Shown: positions 12,201-25,600 of the stretch, piece after piece
How positions within the stretch are numbered: position 1 is the first letter of the stretch
How the letters are laid out: each line of letters begins with the position of its first letter
Assembly (NCBI GenBank): GCA_028564705.1
Contig: JAPXFQ010000250.1
Span: 1,302,001-1,366,000, forward strand
Source: Apricaphanius iberus
Taxonomy: Eukaryota > Chordata > Actinopteri > Cyprinodontiformes > Aphaniidae
Length of the DNA: 64,000 nucleotides
Direction of reading: 5' to 3'
Notes under the pieces: model-generated
The model's database searches: none
Seen by the model: the letters and a program-made list of their open reading frames with translations, nothing else
Told to the model about the DNA's origin: nothing
Program-made: the position numbers and the translations under genes

Positions 12201-15200
12201 ATCGGAATTGAGCATTAAGACCTGCAGTGTGGACGTAGCCAATAATGAGAACTAACGATATTATGAATGTTCAACTATAATATATAATCTTTTTTTCCCC
12301 CAATTAAAAGCATACTAGCACCAATTCTACATAAACAAACTGGGGTATTAGTTGTGAAGCTAATTCTGAATCTTACCTTTGAAGCTAATTGTAAAGCAAA
12401 CAACTCCAACAATGCCACAATGTGTACTGACAGCTGAAGGACATTATTGAGGAAATATGCTTACTTGTACAGGGATATTTGTTGGTTCACGGAGAGTTGG
12501 TATTAATCCTGGTAGAAGTTTAAGTCGATCTGCGAATCCACTGCTGTATTGTACCAAGTTGGAAAAACAGTCGTCAAAGAAATGTTTGCCACAAACTACC
12601 ACACGCTTCGGCAGTCGGTCGGGCACATTCCCTGCACACATAAAATATATCCACAAGCTTTTCAGTGGCTCAAAAGTGGTGAGGACAAATAGATTTATGT
12701 TCTCTTTTGTACACCCAGGTACAGTGCAGTTTGGATGCGGTCTGGACTCCATGCTGTTGGTTTGTTGTTTGCCTGTTACCGTAGTTCTCCGCGCCGCGGA
12801 GGGAGGGACTTGGAGGGTGTAGTTCGGGGGTAATTGGCTGGAACTCAACACGTAATATGCCAAAACGTTTCGTCAAATGCCGAACTGCCAAACAGCCCGT
12901 TTCTGAGTGCTATTTTCACGATGTAGGCAGACATACCCCGGGACAAAGGAAAGACTAATGAGTAATTTTAACCCCTTAGGGGCTGTATGCAGGCTGGGGG
13001 AACTAAAATGTATGATTCAAACCTCTAAAAATGCTAATTTCTTATATCTATGTGTGGTTCCTCTTAAATCTCTGACTCTGCAGGCCCAGTCCACACATTG
13101 TCAATCCCCTCAATCACAAACTTCTTAGTCTTGCAGTTACGTTATATGCTTACGTACCTTATCTATAACAAGTTTTTCCTTCGACTCTTTTTTCTATTAA
13201 TATGCTTGCATTCTTTGCTATGACCTTTTGGCTAAACACACAAACACTCCTTGTGGAGGATTTCGATAACTGCCTGCTTGAAAACTGGCGATTCAGCAGC
13301 ACTCTGTGTAATACGGATATATCATAACATGTCTTTATTAGTGTAATAGTCTAGCACTCTGAAGAAGTAAGTTTAGGGTTGTCATTTGTTGGAAGCTGCA
13401 ACAGTCAGAATTACCAAGAATATATGTTTGAAATACATCGGTCTGTGTCAGATGAATCTCTATATAAGTTTGTTTAAAAAAATTCAGTTATTGAAATAGT
13501 AAATTTTTAGTCATATTCAGATATCCTAAGTTGCACCTAGATTTGATCATGTTTATACTCTGTTTTGTAAAATTCTGTTTTATAAGCAGCTTTTGTTTTT
13601 GTTTTTTTGTTTATTGGTGCTTTCTTGCAGTCTTCCATAGTCCCATTTTGTAACAACAAGTAAACTAAAAACTTTTTTTAAATCTAAATATGTTTTGCTA
13701 AAGCTGTGAGTTTCTCTGTTTTGTTGTGCTGTTGTTGCCCACATCAGATTGATGGTATTTTAGAAAAGACATTAGGGGAAAAAACACATACAGCATGTTT
13801 GCAATTTACTTTCAGCACCACAATCAATACAACCTAAGTGGGTATAACCTAAGTTCTCCTCTCCTGTTCTCTCCTTCCCTGTCCTCTCCTTCTCCACTCC
13901 CTTTTTGCAATTTTTCTTTGTCTGGCTTCCTTCCTTTTTCTCGTCTTGTTCACCATTGCGATGTCCTCTCCTCTGCTTTCCTCTCCTATCCTCTCTCCAG
14001 TGTCTGTATGGCTGCTACGTCCACTCCTCCATCATCCCCACCTTCCATCGTAGATGCTATTGGCTGCTGCAGGTAAGCTCTCCCCCCCCTTTTCCCACTA
14101 TGCCTCTCTCACACGTAGAGCCCCGGTCAGAGGTTTACATGTGCTCATTGTGACTGTGAGTGCTACGTTTATATTGGACGTTAATGGTTCCTTTCAACTG
14201 ATCCTTTTTTTAGGGTGGAATGTTGATACACCTGTGATCTTTAGAGAAAATCTAAATACAAGAACTGGGTGAATAATTTGAATCTGTGGGTTCACACAGG
14301 GTCAGAATTATAGATAAACTACAACTTTTGGCAAATTTTCCCCCAGCAAGTTGGACCTTTTAGCCAACTAGAAGCTTCTGATATCATTCTGATATTCTAA
14401 CAGACCACTCTTCTTAGTAAAACTGATCCAGCTCATTTTAGCTGGCTGATTTCAAGGCATGAAACTTTAATTTAAGTAGAGTCCATAAATTTTAAATATT
14501 GTTGAGTTCAGGGCTTTAAGAAACTGATTTATTTAATCTAATAGAAGGTGTGGTGAGTGTTTGGGATCATTTTCCATTTTCCAATCAGAGGTGGTTCTTG
14601 ATACAGGCAACATGGGGAGTTGCCCATGGCAATATCAGAAGGGGTGCCTGTACTTTATCCAGGTGTTATTCATGCACAAGCCTCTACTGAAGAATATATT
14701 TAGGTCTGAGTTTTAACCTACACAACTTTTCTCTTTGACCAAAGGAAATTGGGTAAGATATTCAAGAACAATCAAGAAACCAGCAAAGACATACTGAAAA
14801 ACTAATTCATCCATATGAATCAGTTGAGTTGGAGCAAGGGCACATCGAGACAAAGACCCCTGAGAACTGGAGCTAGACCTTTATATATAGAGTCTATGAG
14901 CTAGACAAACCTGCACCTAGCTCAGTTTATTATTGAAAGGTCAAAGCATTTAACAGCACAATGATTCCAAACCCAAATTAGATTTGGTTTTAGACAGAAT
15001 GAAGAAGATTTATATTTACCCTGACCTCAACTATACCAAAAAAATTAGAATTATCCCTATAAAAGGCAATTCTGTTTATGGAAACTAACAAACACACAGC
15101 AAATAAACTATCCCAGCTCTGATAAGTGGAGTGGTCAAAATCTAGCCAAAAATATGAATTTTCCGCATAGATCATTAAACAGATATTAATAGGCACAATA

Positions 15201-16661
15201 TTTGTATTTTTATGCTTGTATATGTATGTAAAATTGTGACCCAGTGTGAAATACTGACAATCCACAATAAATCCAAGTCTTTAAAGAAAATTGTAGTTTG
15301 TTGTGTAATCGAACCACACTGGAGAAAGGGTGGTTGAAATAAATGAATGAAAGCCCAAAATCAGCATGAGTTTGTACATGAACCTCTGACCGAGGCTGTA
15401 TTTACAAAGCGTTGATACACACAATAGACATTATTTTTTTTAAAACATTTTTAGGTTTTACTTTACAAAGTAGAACACAAGCTTTCAGTTGTTAGATCAT
15501 CAAACAGGTGAAACTGAGCTAAACCATAAACCAGCAATAAAAGTCCTCCCTTTCCAAATTAATGAGGCAGACTCAGTCTGCTGAAAATAATACTCCCGCA
15601 CTGGGCTGATAGTAAAAATTTATGTTGTTTGGCTTGCTGGTGTCCTACCTACGAATATAGACCACTATGGAATACACTGCTCATATAGGTCTTGAGAGAA
15701 TGTCACACTGGGTGCAGGGCGGTAAAAATAATTTTTACAGGAGCTGACTGTAACTTCCTGAGAACAGTGCTTTATCTAACCCTGACTCTCGCATCAGGGA
15801 CTCAGGCGCTTCTCTCTGTGCGGTCCTTTCTAAGAAAATGTCCTGGAGCTACAAACTACACACACGACATGCCTTCTACCTCAAACACACACACAAACAC
15901 ACTAACACACACTAGACAGGTGTCTATTGTGTATAAAAGCATGTTGCTTTTCATAAAGATGTTGGACTCACTCTGCTGCTCATGTGAGCGGCAGCAGAGA
16001 GCAGCTTTTGTGTGCATATTCAGTGTCTCTCACACAAACACACACAGACACAGGTCTTTACCTCTGTTCAAGAAGGAAACAGCCACCAAGACCTCATCAT
16101 CTTCATCTAACTTTTGGGATGATGACTTTTGGACATGTCTGGATATATTTAAACTCTTCTACTCTTCATTTCTCACAGTTAATTTCAAGTAAAATATTGA
16201 AAGCCATTGGATATTTAAAATATGAGCATGAATACACATTTATGTGGTCGTCATCATGTTTTTTGCACAATTTCTCATGTCAAATCTACAAGAAAATATC
16301 AGCTATCTCTGTAAATTGAAATAGTATGCCCCAACTGACTATATGTTCTTTTTTCAGCATGCCTCACTAGTTTGAATCTTGCCATCTTGAAAATGGGAAG
16401 GGGTAATTTGACTTGCTTTATCTGTAATGTGCCATTTTCTGCTCTTTGCACAGATATCAAAACACATCGGCGAACATGATTATAAATCAGTCCATGAGCA
16501 GTGTTGCACCGCATAGCGCTGTGCTGTTGCAGCCCAGTGTGCTACTCCTCTTTTAGAGAGAAAAGTGTTCCACCTCAGCAGGTCCACCCCCTAACCTGAG
16601 TCTGTCTACTGAATCTTTCATCGTGAAAAAAAAGTCTCCCTCTCTCAGGCTCTCTCTCTTT

Positions 16662-16694
<33 letters not shown>

Positions 16695-19600
16695 TTACTT
16701 CAATGCACTTGTTGAATCATTCATAGGGTAGAAATTCCATAGGTCTGTCAGTGACCTGCAGTATAGAGAGAGCTGCTCTCCCTCTGTTTCTCTTGTTCAA
16801 TCTTTCCATATATATCCTGTATCGCGCTCACACACACACACACAGAAAACACACGTGTAGATACTGCAGCGTTAGAGAGAGAGTGATGAGTGGGCTCAAG
16901 CTGTTAAATCTTTTATGGGCAGGTGAGAGAATCTTATCTGACACACTACGTCTGACCTCCTCCCTGTCCTCTACTTTCTCTTTCACTTTCCCTCCCAGTT
17001 CACCTCCTCCTTCCCTGCCCTTCTTTCTCTTTTGTGAATAGATTTTTCTTTTTTTATCCCTGCCCTCTTTGTGCTTTAAAAACCCATCACTGAATTAATG
17101 AATGGATGTCATTTTAAAATAACACGGCGTGCGCATGTTGATGTTTGTGTGCTTCAGAACCCAGACATCGTCCTGGTGCACTACCTGAATGTGCCGGCAG
17201 TGGATGACAGCGGGAAGCCATGTGGTCCAGTCCTCTGCTCCATCAACACGGACAGGAAAGAGTGGGCCAAGTGGAGCAAAGAGGAGCTCATTGGACAGCT
17301 GAAACCTATGTGTGAGTTTCCTTAACTTGCGCACACACCCTCTAGTGTTTCACCCCTCACGTATTTCTTTCACCTGAAAAAAACGAGTCACCTAGGGCCT
17401 TATTGAGTTATATCCAGATCTGCCCCTAGATTCATTCACTGCAAAAATGGTCCATCTAACGAAGTCCAATAATCTTGTTTCCAGCCAAAAAGTGTTTTTG
17501 ATTTTGTTTTTAGACATATATACTAAAACAGAATAGAAACTGTTAGATTATTAATCTTATTTTTAGAATTCTTACCAAATCCCATTGTCTTACTACACTG
17601 GCAGATCATTTCACTTAATTTAATAAATTTTAGACTATAATTTAGTATTTTAATCTGCCAGTGCAGTAAGACAATTGCACTTGATAAGGATCCTCAAAAT
17701 AAGACATAGAGTATATTCTCTAAATTAGATTAATAATCCAACACTTTCTGCTCTTGATTAGTATATGTCTCAAAAGAAGATCAAAAATATATTTTGGCTG
17801 GAAACAAGATTGTAGAATCCGGTTATATGGACAGTTTTTGCTGTGTGGCAGTTTATCTATGTTGATTTGATTATCCAAAACTGACATTAATAATTTAACA
17901 CTAATTTAAATCATTACCATGATGGCTTTTGCCTGTATATCTTATATGTTTGTATTGTATATTAAAAATGATTCATTCTCATTGAGAGCGTCATTATGTG
18001 TCATATTATGACTGCAAGTGTCTATCGATTTTACTGATAAATTTTATGAGAAATGAACACAAAGAGGTGCATAACTGTGAAGTAGAAGAAAAAGGATATG
18101 CTGTTTTGAGATTTCTTACAAATGAAAGGTTAAAAAGATTGACGTGTTTTAGAATTCAGCATCCTTGAATCACTGTTTTGCAGAACATCATTATATTGCA
18201 ACAACAGCTGCAAATCCTTTGCTGTACTTCTATCTCATCTTAGTATATCTGGAGACTAGTGTTTGTTTTCCACATTCTTCTTTGCTAAATGGTTTAAGCT
18301 CAATCAGACTAAATAGAGAGTTTCTATGAACATCAGTTTTCAAATTTTACTACATAGTCTCAGGTGGATATGTTTGTGGACTTTGATTGGGCATTTCTAA
18401 CACTATTTGAACAATTCAGTTGCTCACAGTTGCTCTGGCTATGTATGGAAAGTGACCCTCTACTCAGTTTTCAAGTTCTGCAGTCTAACACTTTTTCTTC
18501 CCGTATTGAAATCCGCTTAGCTCAATCCATCTTCCCCTCTGCTCTGACCAGCTTTCCTGGCCTGCTAAGAAAACATCTCCACAACATGATGCTATCACCA
18601 TTATATTGATGTTACTGAGCAAATTTAGTGTTAAAGAGCTTTACTGGATTCCTGACCTCTACCCGATGCAACACCAATAAGAGAAGAGACTGCAAGCAAG
18701 GAATTCTCATCCAACATCTATGTATGACCTCAGAAATGTTCAAAAAATGTCCATATACATAGTCTTAAACTTTGAGGAAAGTCTTGCGGGAAGAGTTTAG
18801 GCTGTTAGCGCTGCAGTGGTTCACACAATAAATTTTATGGATTAAGAACGGAATGCAATTCCCAAATACTTGTGTGAAGGCAGACAAATGTGTTTGTTTC
18901 TAAATGTAGTTCCAGATTTAAATGACTGTCTAAGGTAGTTGCATTTCTTAGGTTAGATTAGCTTAGATTCGATTAGATACTTTATGATTGCAAATAGGAA
19001 ATGTATTTTTCATAGCACAGCATTATGTTCAAAGTTTAAAACAGTAGGATAGAAACATTTTGTTTGAAAATTTAAATTAGGAACAATATTAAGCATTAGT
19101 TAAAACACAAAAATATGAAATTTAAATACAGTACATAAAAACAGTAGAAAGATTTTTGAATAGCTTTGCAAACTACTACATTATTTCCAGGGATTGTATT
19201 TAATATGCATAACTTCCTTCATTAAAATTGTTTGTAATAATCGTTAATGTATATGTTTATGTATATGTTTGTATATGTAAAGCAGCTATGACATGTTATT
19301 AGTGGGTACATATTTACCATCTGAATAATAAATCATTTAATTTGGAGATTAAAATAATAACCTAAAGTTAATGACTCAATGAAGCAGATGCCTTTGCTTG
19401 CAGCACACAGTAAACATTTCAGCCGTCTTACTAAAGCAAGTTTTCTTCTTGGACATATTATTTACTCAATTGTTCTATCTCTAGTCTTATTTTAATATTC
19501 AAGTCACTTCCTTAGGAAAATCACACACTACATACACCTACACTACACACTATTATGCAGCAGAGTCTGCATAAATAGTACTTTTATCTTTTCTCTGGTT

Positions 19601-22600
19601 ACTTATATACTAATATATTGTACTTATAGGGGTTGTCAGGGGCAGGCGGCACACTAATTAAAGCTGACAGTTAAAATGAGTAAAATCTGAGTTTTAATTT
19701 ATTTTGATAATAGTTTACTAAAGTAATCTTGTCTACAAAACCTGTGGAATTCAATCATTTATTCTTAGTCATTTCATTCAGTTTTAATCCTAAATTTAAC
19801 CTACTTAAAGTGATAATTTACTGGTGATTTATTAAATAATAATGAGGTATTCTTGGTTTCACAGCGCAGTCTGGACTCTTCAGTTTTCTTTAAAGGTTCA
19901 GCGAAAGACTTCTGAATGGTGTTTTTATTTTGTTATGAACATCTGGTAACTTCAATTACAAGTTACACATTGACATATTTTAAATATATGTCTGAACTTA
20001 CACATTTCTTTCAAGAATTAAATCATCCTGCTACTCATGACAGTATAGCTGGCACCCTTAGTTGATTTGATGAATTAGCTCACTCGTATGTAATTATTTG
20101 CCATTATTTTTCTCATCATTTTATTTTTTTCTTCATTTAAAAACATTAAATAACTCTACTTTCATATGAATTTGCTTTGAGTTTCTAATTAAGTATTGTA
20201 AAGGCTTGTAAAATTAGGCTGTTGACAAAACCATACTGTGATTCAGGTTAATTTTCACAATAGCAAGTTTTAGAAGAAACATCTTCCTGTAGTCATTTGC
20301 TTCTGTTAGATTAATACTCCATTTAAAAGAAAGGTACTTTTCCTACATACATGTAATTCAGCTAGATTTTTAACAAAACAGTAAGCTGCTGGCAGCTGTA
20401 CCAATCAGAGTCATGCTGCCACCTACAGGCAGAAAGGAACCACTATCATAAAACGGATACATTTACAAGAATACGAGAAATATGCCTGATATATCCAGCA
20501 TTTAATATTCATGAAATTAAGGAGTGGATATTTTCAGTACTCACACTGACACTCATACATACACAATTATGTATTTCTATCTATTTTGTTGATGTGGTCT
20601 GGAGAGGCAGCTAAGATGTGTCCAAAGCTGTGTGGCTTGCTGACGAAAGTACTACTTCATTTCTCACCTTTAGATGTGCTAATTGTTCTGAGAGTCTTCT
20701 GCTTTATTGTGTCCCTTGGCGCCTGATCCAGTGCCTGTGTCCTGTTTTTGTTGTTGCTGAGGGAGAGGTGTTACCTTTGAAATGCAAACTGCTAAATGCT
20801 GAAAATGCAAGTGAAAACATCTAGTTTGCATAGTAGATGTTTAATTTAATGGATAATGGGAATTAATACTAAAAAACAAGTATTTTAACACTCAAATGTT
20901 TATGCCAGTTGTATTAGAGCAATTGTGTAATGAGTGCAGTATATGTTTTAAACAGTGGAGGGGGCTGTTACATCCTCTGTAATACACTGCACTTTGCAAA
21001 AGAATTTCACTTTTGTTGTGTCTCAGAGTCGTTTATTTTATGTTTTAGATCATAATTGTGATGCTGAGGGGGAATGATATTGGTTGGGGTTTTTTTATCA
21101 GTACAAATCTGATAAGTGTGGTGATCCAGCCCCCCTGAGTTGACACTTTGTAGAAGCACATTTCACTGCAATGACAGCTTCGTTGTGTGCACCAAGGACA
21201 GAAATGACACATCTGGAAATTGAAACTTTTTGCCTATTACTCTTTGCAAAATGACTAAAGCTCAATCAGACTGGTTGAAGAACAGATTCATACTCAGATT
21301 TAGGCCTGGTTTTGTCCTGCTTGAAGGTGAACCTATAGTATCGAGTCTTTTTAAGCCATTAATATGATTTCTTTCAGGATTGCCCAGCCATCTTCTCCGT
21401 TTTTGTTAAAGAAAATATTTTTTTACTTTGCATCTCAGGTCAAGAAGTGGATGACCTTGTTCCACATGGTTTGTGGCAAATTTGGAAAAATTACTTCTAA
21501 TGGCTATCTTTAACAAATGGATTTTTGTTGCCATCTTCAAAAAAAGCCCCAAATTATAGAATGCAAAGTTCTGCAGGTCCTCCAGGGAAGTGGTTTCCAA
21601 CCTGGGGTCCCTAAAGATTGCTGTTTTTGACACAAGTTTTTCTGTGGAGAGGTTGTCAAGTTACCAAAATTATAATTGTAAATATTACATTTATTAAAAT
21701 TTAAAAGACAAAAAACTGTCTATATAGCCTACAGTGTAATATTGAAGAATAAGAACAAAACCATACAATTGCTGTTTGTTTTTTCCCAAAAAAAGTTAGT
21801 AATTAATCACTTTTGTTCCGGGCTTGTTTTGAACACAGGAAAGAGGGGCCTCAGAGAATAAAAGAATGGGAACCACCACTTCAGGGTCTCTTGGCTGCTT
21901 CTCCAAACAAAACTTTACTTGTCTGTTCTGTCAGTTAAGGTGGACCTCCATGTCTTAATAGTTTTGCATACTCTTTTTGTTTTTGGATGGTGGTTGCGTA
22001 GGTGCTCAGTGAACTTTTTGAAATTTGGAATATTGTTTAATAACGTAGCTGCTTTTCCCTGACTTGTCTAGTATCGTCTTTGGTCTTTATGATGTCCTCT
22101 AACAAACCTCTGAGTGTTTAAAAAAACACTGTGTTCGTAACTGAATTAAATTACACATAAAGGGACCTTATTAGGTGACCTCTAAATATGCTTGGTTAAG
22201 ATGGATTTTATTTGGGGGCTTTAGAATAATGCGTAATGGTTTCCAATGGATTCAGGTTTTTTCTCTTTCACCTTTTGCACTGCTTAGTTCTAGTCTATCA
22301 AATCCTGACAATCCCAATAAAATGCAATATATTTAATTTTTTGTGGTGCAAAATGTGAATAAATACAATAATAATTTTGCGAGGAAAAGGGTAGACTATA
22401 ATCTCTTGCATTTCCGTGATACCTTTTCTCTTTTCTGTCCTTTCTGTCAGGTGCTGGAAGCAGCCTCCATCAGAAATGTTCCAGTGTGAAGCAGCGTATC
22501 ATCTCATCCAAACAGGAGTCAGGAGCAGGAGGAGGGACAGCAGTAGGAACCAGTGTAGCAGCAGGCCAGAGAGCTGAGGAAGCAGATGGCACGGAGGTCC

Positions 22601-25600
22601 AGAACAGTGATGTATCGGAGGGTCAGACCGAGCCCAATCCTGGCGCGGGGAGGAGTCGGGCAGGTGGCGCAGAGAGGAGGAATGGCAGGATAACCAAACC
22701 TTCCCTCCTGCCACAGAGCAGCATGGAGGTGTCTTCTTCCACCTCAACCAACCAGGTGGAGGTGCCTGACACCACCCAAAGCTCCCCACTGTCTATTGCG
22801 AGCGACATGGCCGACAGCCCAGCTCTCGCCATCGGTACCGGCTTGTCACAAAGCACTGCTGTGTTCATGTCTGAGGTCACCACTCTGACCGGGGATTCGG
22901 TTTACTCGGCCGGCCACACCCACCTGCTGGCTTCGACCCATGAGAGTGCCACCACTGGTATCCTGTTGGCTGTTGCCCCTGACAACCAGAGGTTTGCATC
23001 GTTCACTGGAGGGGTAGGGTTAGGGGAGGGAGGAGAACTGGTTCTGTCCAGTTCTTTAGACTCTGGTGTTGGAGTCAGCCTTCCTGAGACCACCATGACC
23101 TTTGACCCCGACTGCTTCCTCAACAATCCGAAGCAGGGCCAAACGTACGGAGGAGGTGGAGGGAAGACCGAGGGCTGCAATGGAGATGATGGTGGACTCC
23201 ACTGCTCCACTAACGGCTTTGTTTACAACCCGGCACTCGTCAACAACATCAAGACGGAGGCTGCGCCGCTGGAGCAGCCGCTTGCGACCCAGAGCAGCTA
23301 TGTGGGAGAAGGAACTGGTCTTAGCCCAAGCACCACCCTGGAGCAGATGGACTTCAGCGCTGTCATGTCATCCGCCTGTGTCTCAAGTCTGAACCAACCT
23401 TCCCACCACCCTTCCCCGGGCCTCTTCCTCCAGACTTCCCCCCAGACAACCCAGCCCTCTCACCTGCAGGTAAACGGCACCAAGGCAACCCAGGAATCCA
23501 GTGAGTCCCGGGCCTATATAGGCCTGGCTCCAGTGGTCACTGATTCTCCTGTCACTAATGGGGAAGCGCGTACGCACCTCCACCAGGCGAGCACAGACCA
23601 GCAGGCCCTGTGTGCAAGGAGCGGGCAGACGGCAGCTGTCGGATCATTTCCCCTGACAGCACAGGAGGTTGACCAGCCAGGCAGCAGGAGCCATCAGGAG
23701 GTCGCAGCATTGGAGAAACCAACAGAGAATGGAGAAGGTTTACTCCTCAAGGCTGGGGATCCTCATGAGGCCTACGCGAGTGTTGACGCCAAACATTATC
23801 TCCAGCCCACAGATGACACAGGAGGGGGTGATGAGGGTGGAGGAGGGGGAAGAGGAGGAGCAGAGAACGAAATCATATGTAATGGTGTGAGCATTTCAGG
23901 TGCTAGTAGTTCAGTGGTGGCCAGCCCTCAGTCAATAGGTGTAGGTTCAAACATTGAGGGTGCTCTCTACAGCTCTCCACTTCCTCAGCAAGGTGCAGGG
24001 GTATCGGCATCAGCAGCCGGGACAGGCGGAGCTATCAGTCTGGAGGGATTTGAAGCTTCGTTCGGAAGCCAGTTCTCCGATCTTATCAATGATTTCATCT
24101 CAGTAGAAGGGTCGGGCGGTGGGGTGGCGGCAGCAGTCTCTGGGGTTCTGATGCCCCAAGAGGGTGCGGCGGGAGAGGAGCACAGCGCCGCGGCCAGTCA
24201 CCTGCAGGGATCCGAGGTGGAGCAGGGGGCGCTGGGACTGCTCCAGGAGACTAGCAGGCTATTCAGCGTGACGGACTACTCCCCAGAGTGGTCATATCCA
24301 GAGGTTAGTAAACCCAACTTGTAATCAGTATTTACTCATCGCTGCTCCCCGCAGGAAAATTAGCCCATACTCCACATGATTGATGGCAGCTTGTACTGAT
24401 GTTAACTGATTCAATCACGCTTAGCCCAGTTTGTACCGACAGCTTGGCTACAGTATGTGGTCATTAAGGAGGCAGAATATTTCAGACTCAGCTGATTGGG
24501 TTTTAATGAAATTTCAATTTTTTCCCAGATTCCCCTGTGTGGCCTCATTAATTTATGCGTGTACCACTTCTAATAACTCAGACAGCAATTCTGAATTATG
24601 ATGTAAGTTGAGCAAACTCTTCATCTTACCCCCACCATGTTCTAAAAACTAAAAGTAGAAATAATTACCAATAAGTTTTAAATTAAGCCTAGATCTATAT
24701 TCAGAATTAATCTGGGATTTTGGAGGAACTTAGAAAATAAAGAAAATTAATGGGGTAAAATATAGAGTGCCTTGTGAAAGTGTTCTGACTCCTTGAAGTT
24801 TTCCCCATTTTGTCCCAACCATGAACTTATATGTATTTCATTAGGACTTGATGTGATAGAACAGTAAAATTTTGTACAAATTTAGCCCTTTAGCAAAAGG
24901 TTCTGATGCAGATCCACATTTTTCTATATTTATATGTTTATAAATGGTAAATTGTAGGTACATACAGAAATTCTCTTTTATTAGCAAATAGATTCACAAA
25001 TATCCATCACCATTTTTTACTTCAACGAAAATAAAACCTAGATTGATGAGTGCTGCACTGTCAGACAGGACACATAAAAATTAAATAAATAACTAAACTT
25101 TTCCACACCCATGTATTAATATTACTTACATGGGTTTTCAAACATTTTCTAGAAAAACAAAACAGAAAACATTCAAACAAAATAGTCAGGAAACTATACA
25201 ACAAAATGTGAAACCCCTTTATCCGATCAACAATTATCCGTATCTCTATAGTTTTTGTAAATTCCTTAAACTGTGTCAGTAAATGGTTGTTTGTTCGTGT
25301 ACAGGGAGGAGTGAAGGTGTTGATCACTGGTCCATGGTTGGAGTCCAGCAGTGAATACAGCTGTCTCTTCGACCACATCAGTGTCCCAGCTGCCCTCATC
25401 CAACCCGGGGTGCTGCGCTGCTACTGCCCAGGTTAACACACATCCACTTTCCTTCAAAATAATTTAAACTTAGAAGAAAATATATCAAGAATGTAACATT
25501 CCAGATATTCATTTATTTTCAAACCTCCTTTAAGAGGAAAGAAACCCATAAAAAAGCTAAAAATGTTGAGTTATGAAATGAGGATGTAGAAAAGAATTGG

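Larger units (their letters stand above)
8332..14000 (+). other. camta1 intron (5.7 kb)
   Basis: The intron runs gtaaga to ctccag. It holds a (TG)n tract at 8681, a pogo-like remnant (9965-10665), an AT-rich fragment with repeated TGTCACAATATTGTAT (about 10745-11110), a Harbinger-like element (11624-12240) and a THAP-like minus-strand reading frame (12444-12863). The remainder shows no recognisable gene. Confidence 0.75.
17312..22450 (+). other. camta1 intron (5.1 kb), lacking the expected FHGIKW exon
   Basis: The intron runs gtgagt to ctgtcag. It contains a foldback MITE (17437-17843) and two Tc1 remnants (18001-18610 and 21036-22365). No stretch encoding the conserved FHGIKW ... LVQQILD ... 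CLC block of CAMTA1/2 was seen on reading through. The remainder is AT-rich. Confidence 0.65.

Noticed and set aside
15692..16319. Frames of 166 and 111 codons
   Set aside because: Composition is dominated by CA repeats (His/Thr runs). No homology recognised and no exon-like borders.
22499..23583. Several minus-strand and alternate-frame reading frames of 66-102 codons
   Set aside because: They overlap the verified camta1 exon, which is GC-rich, and are shadows of it.
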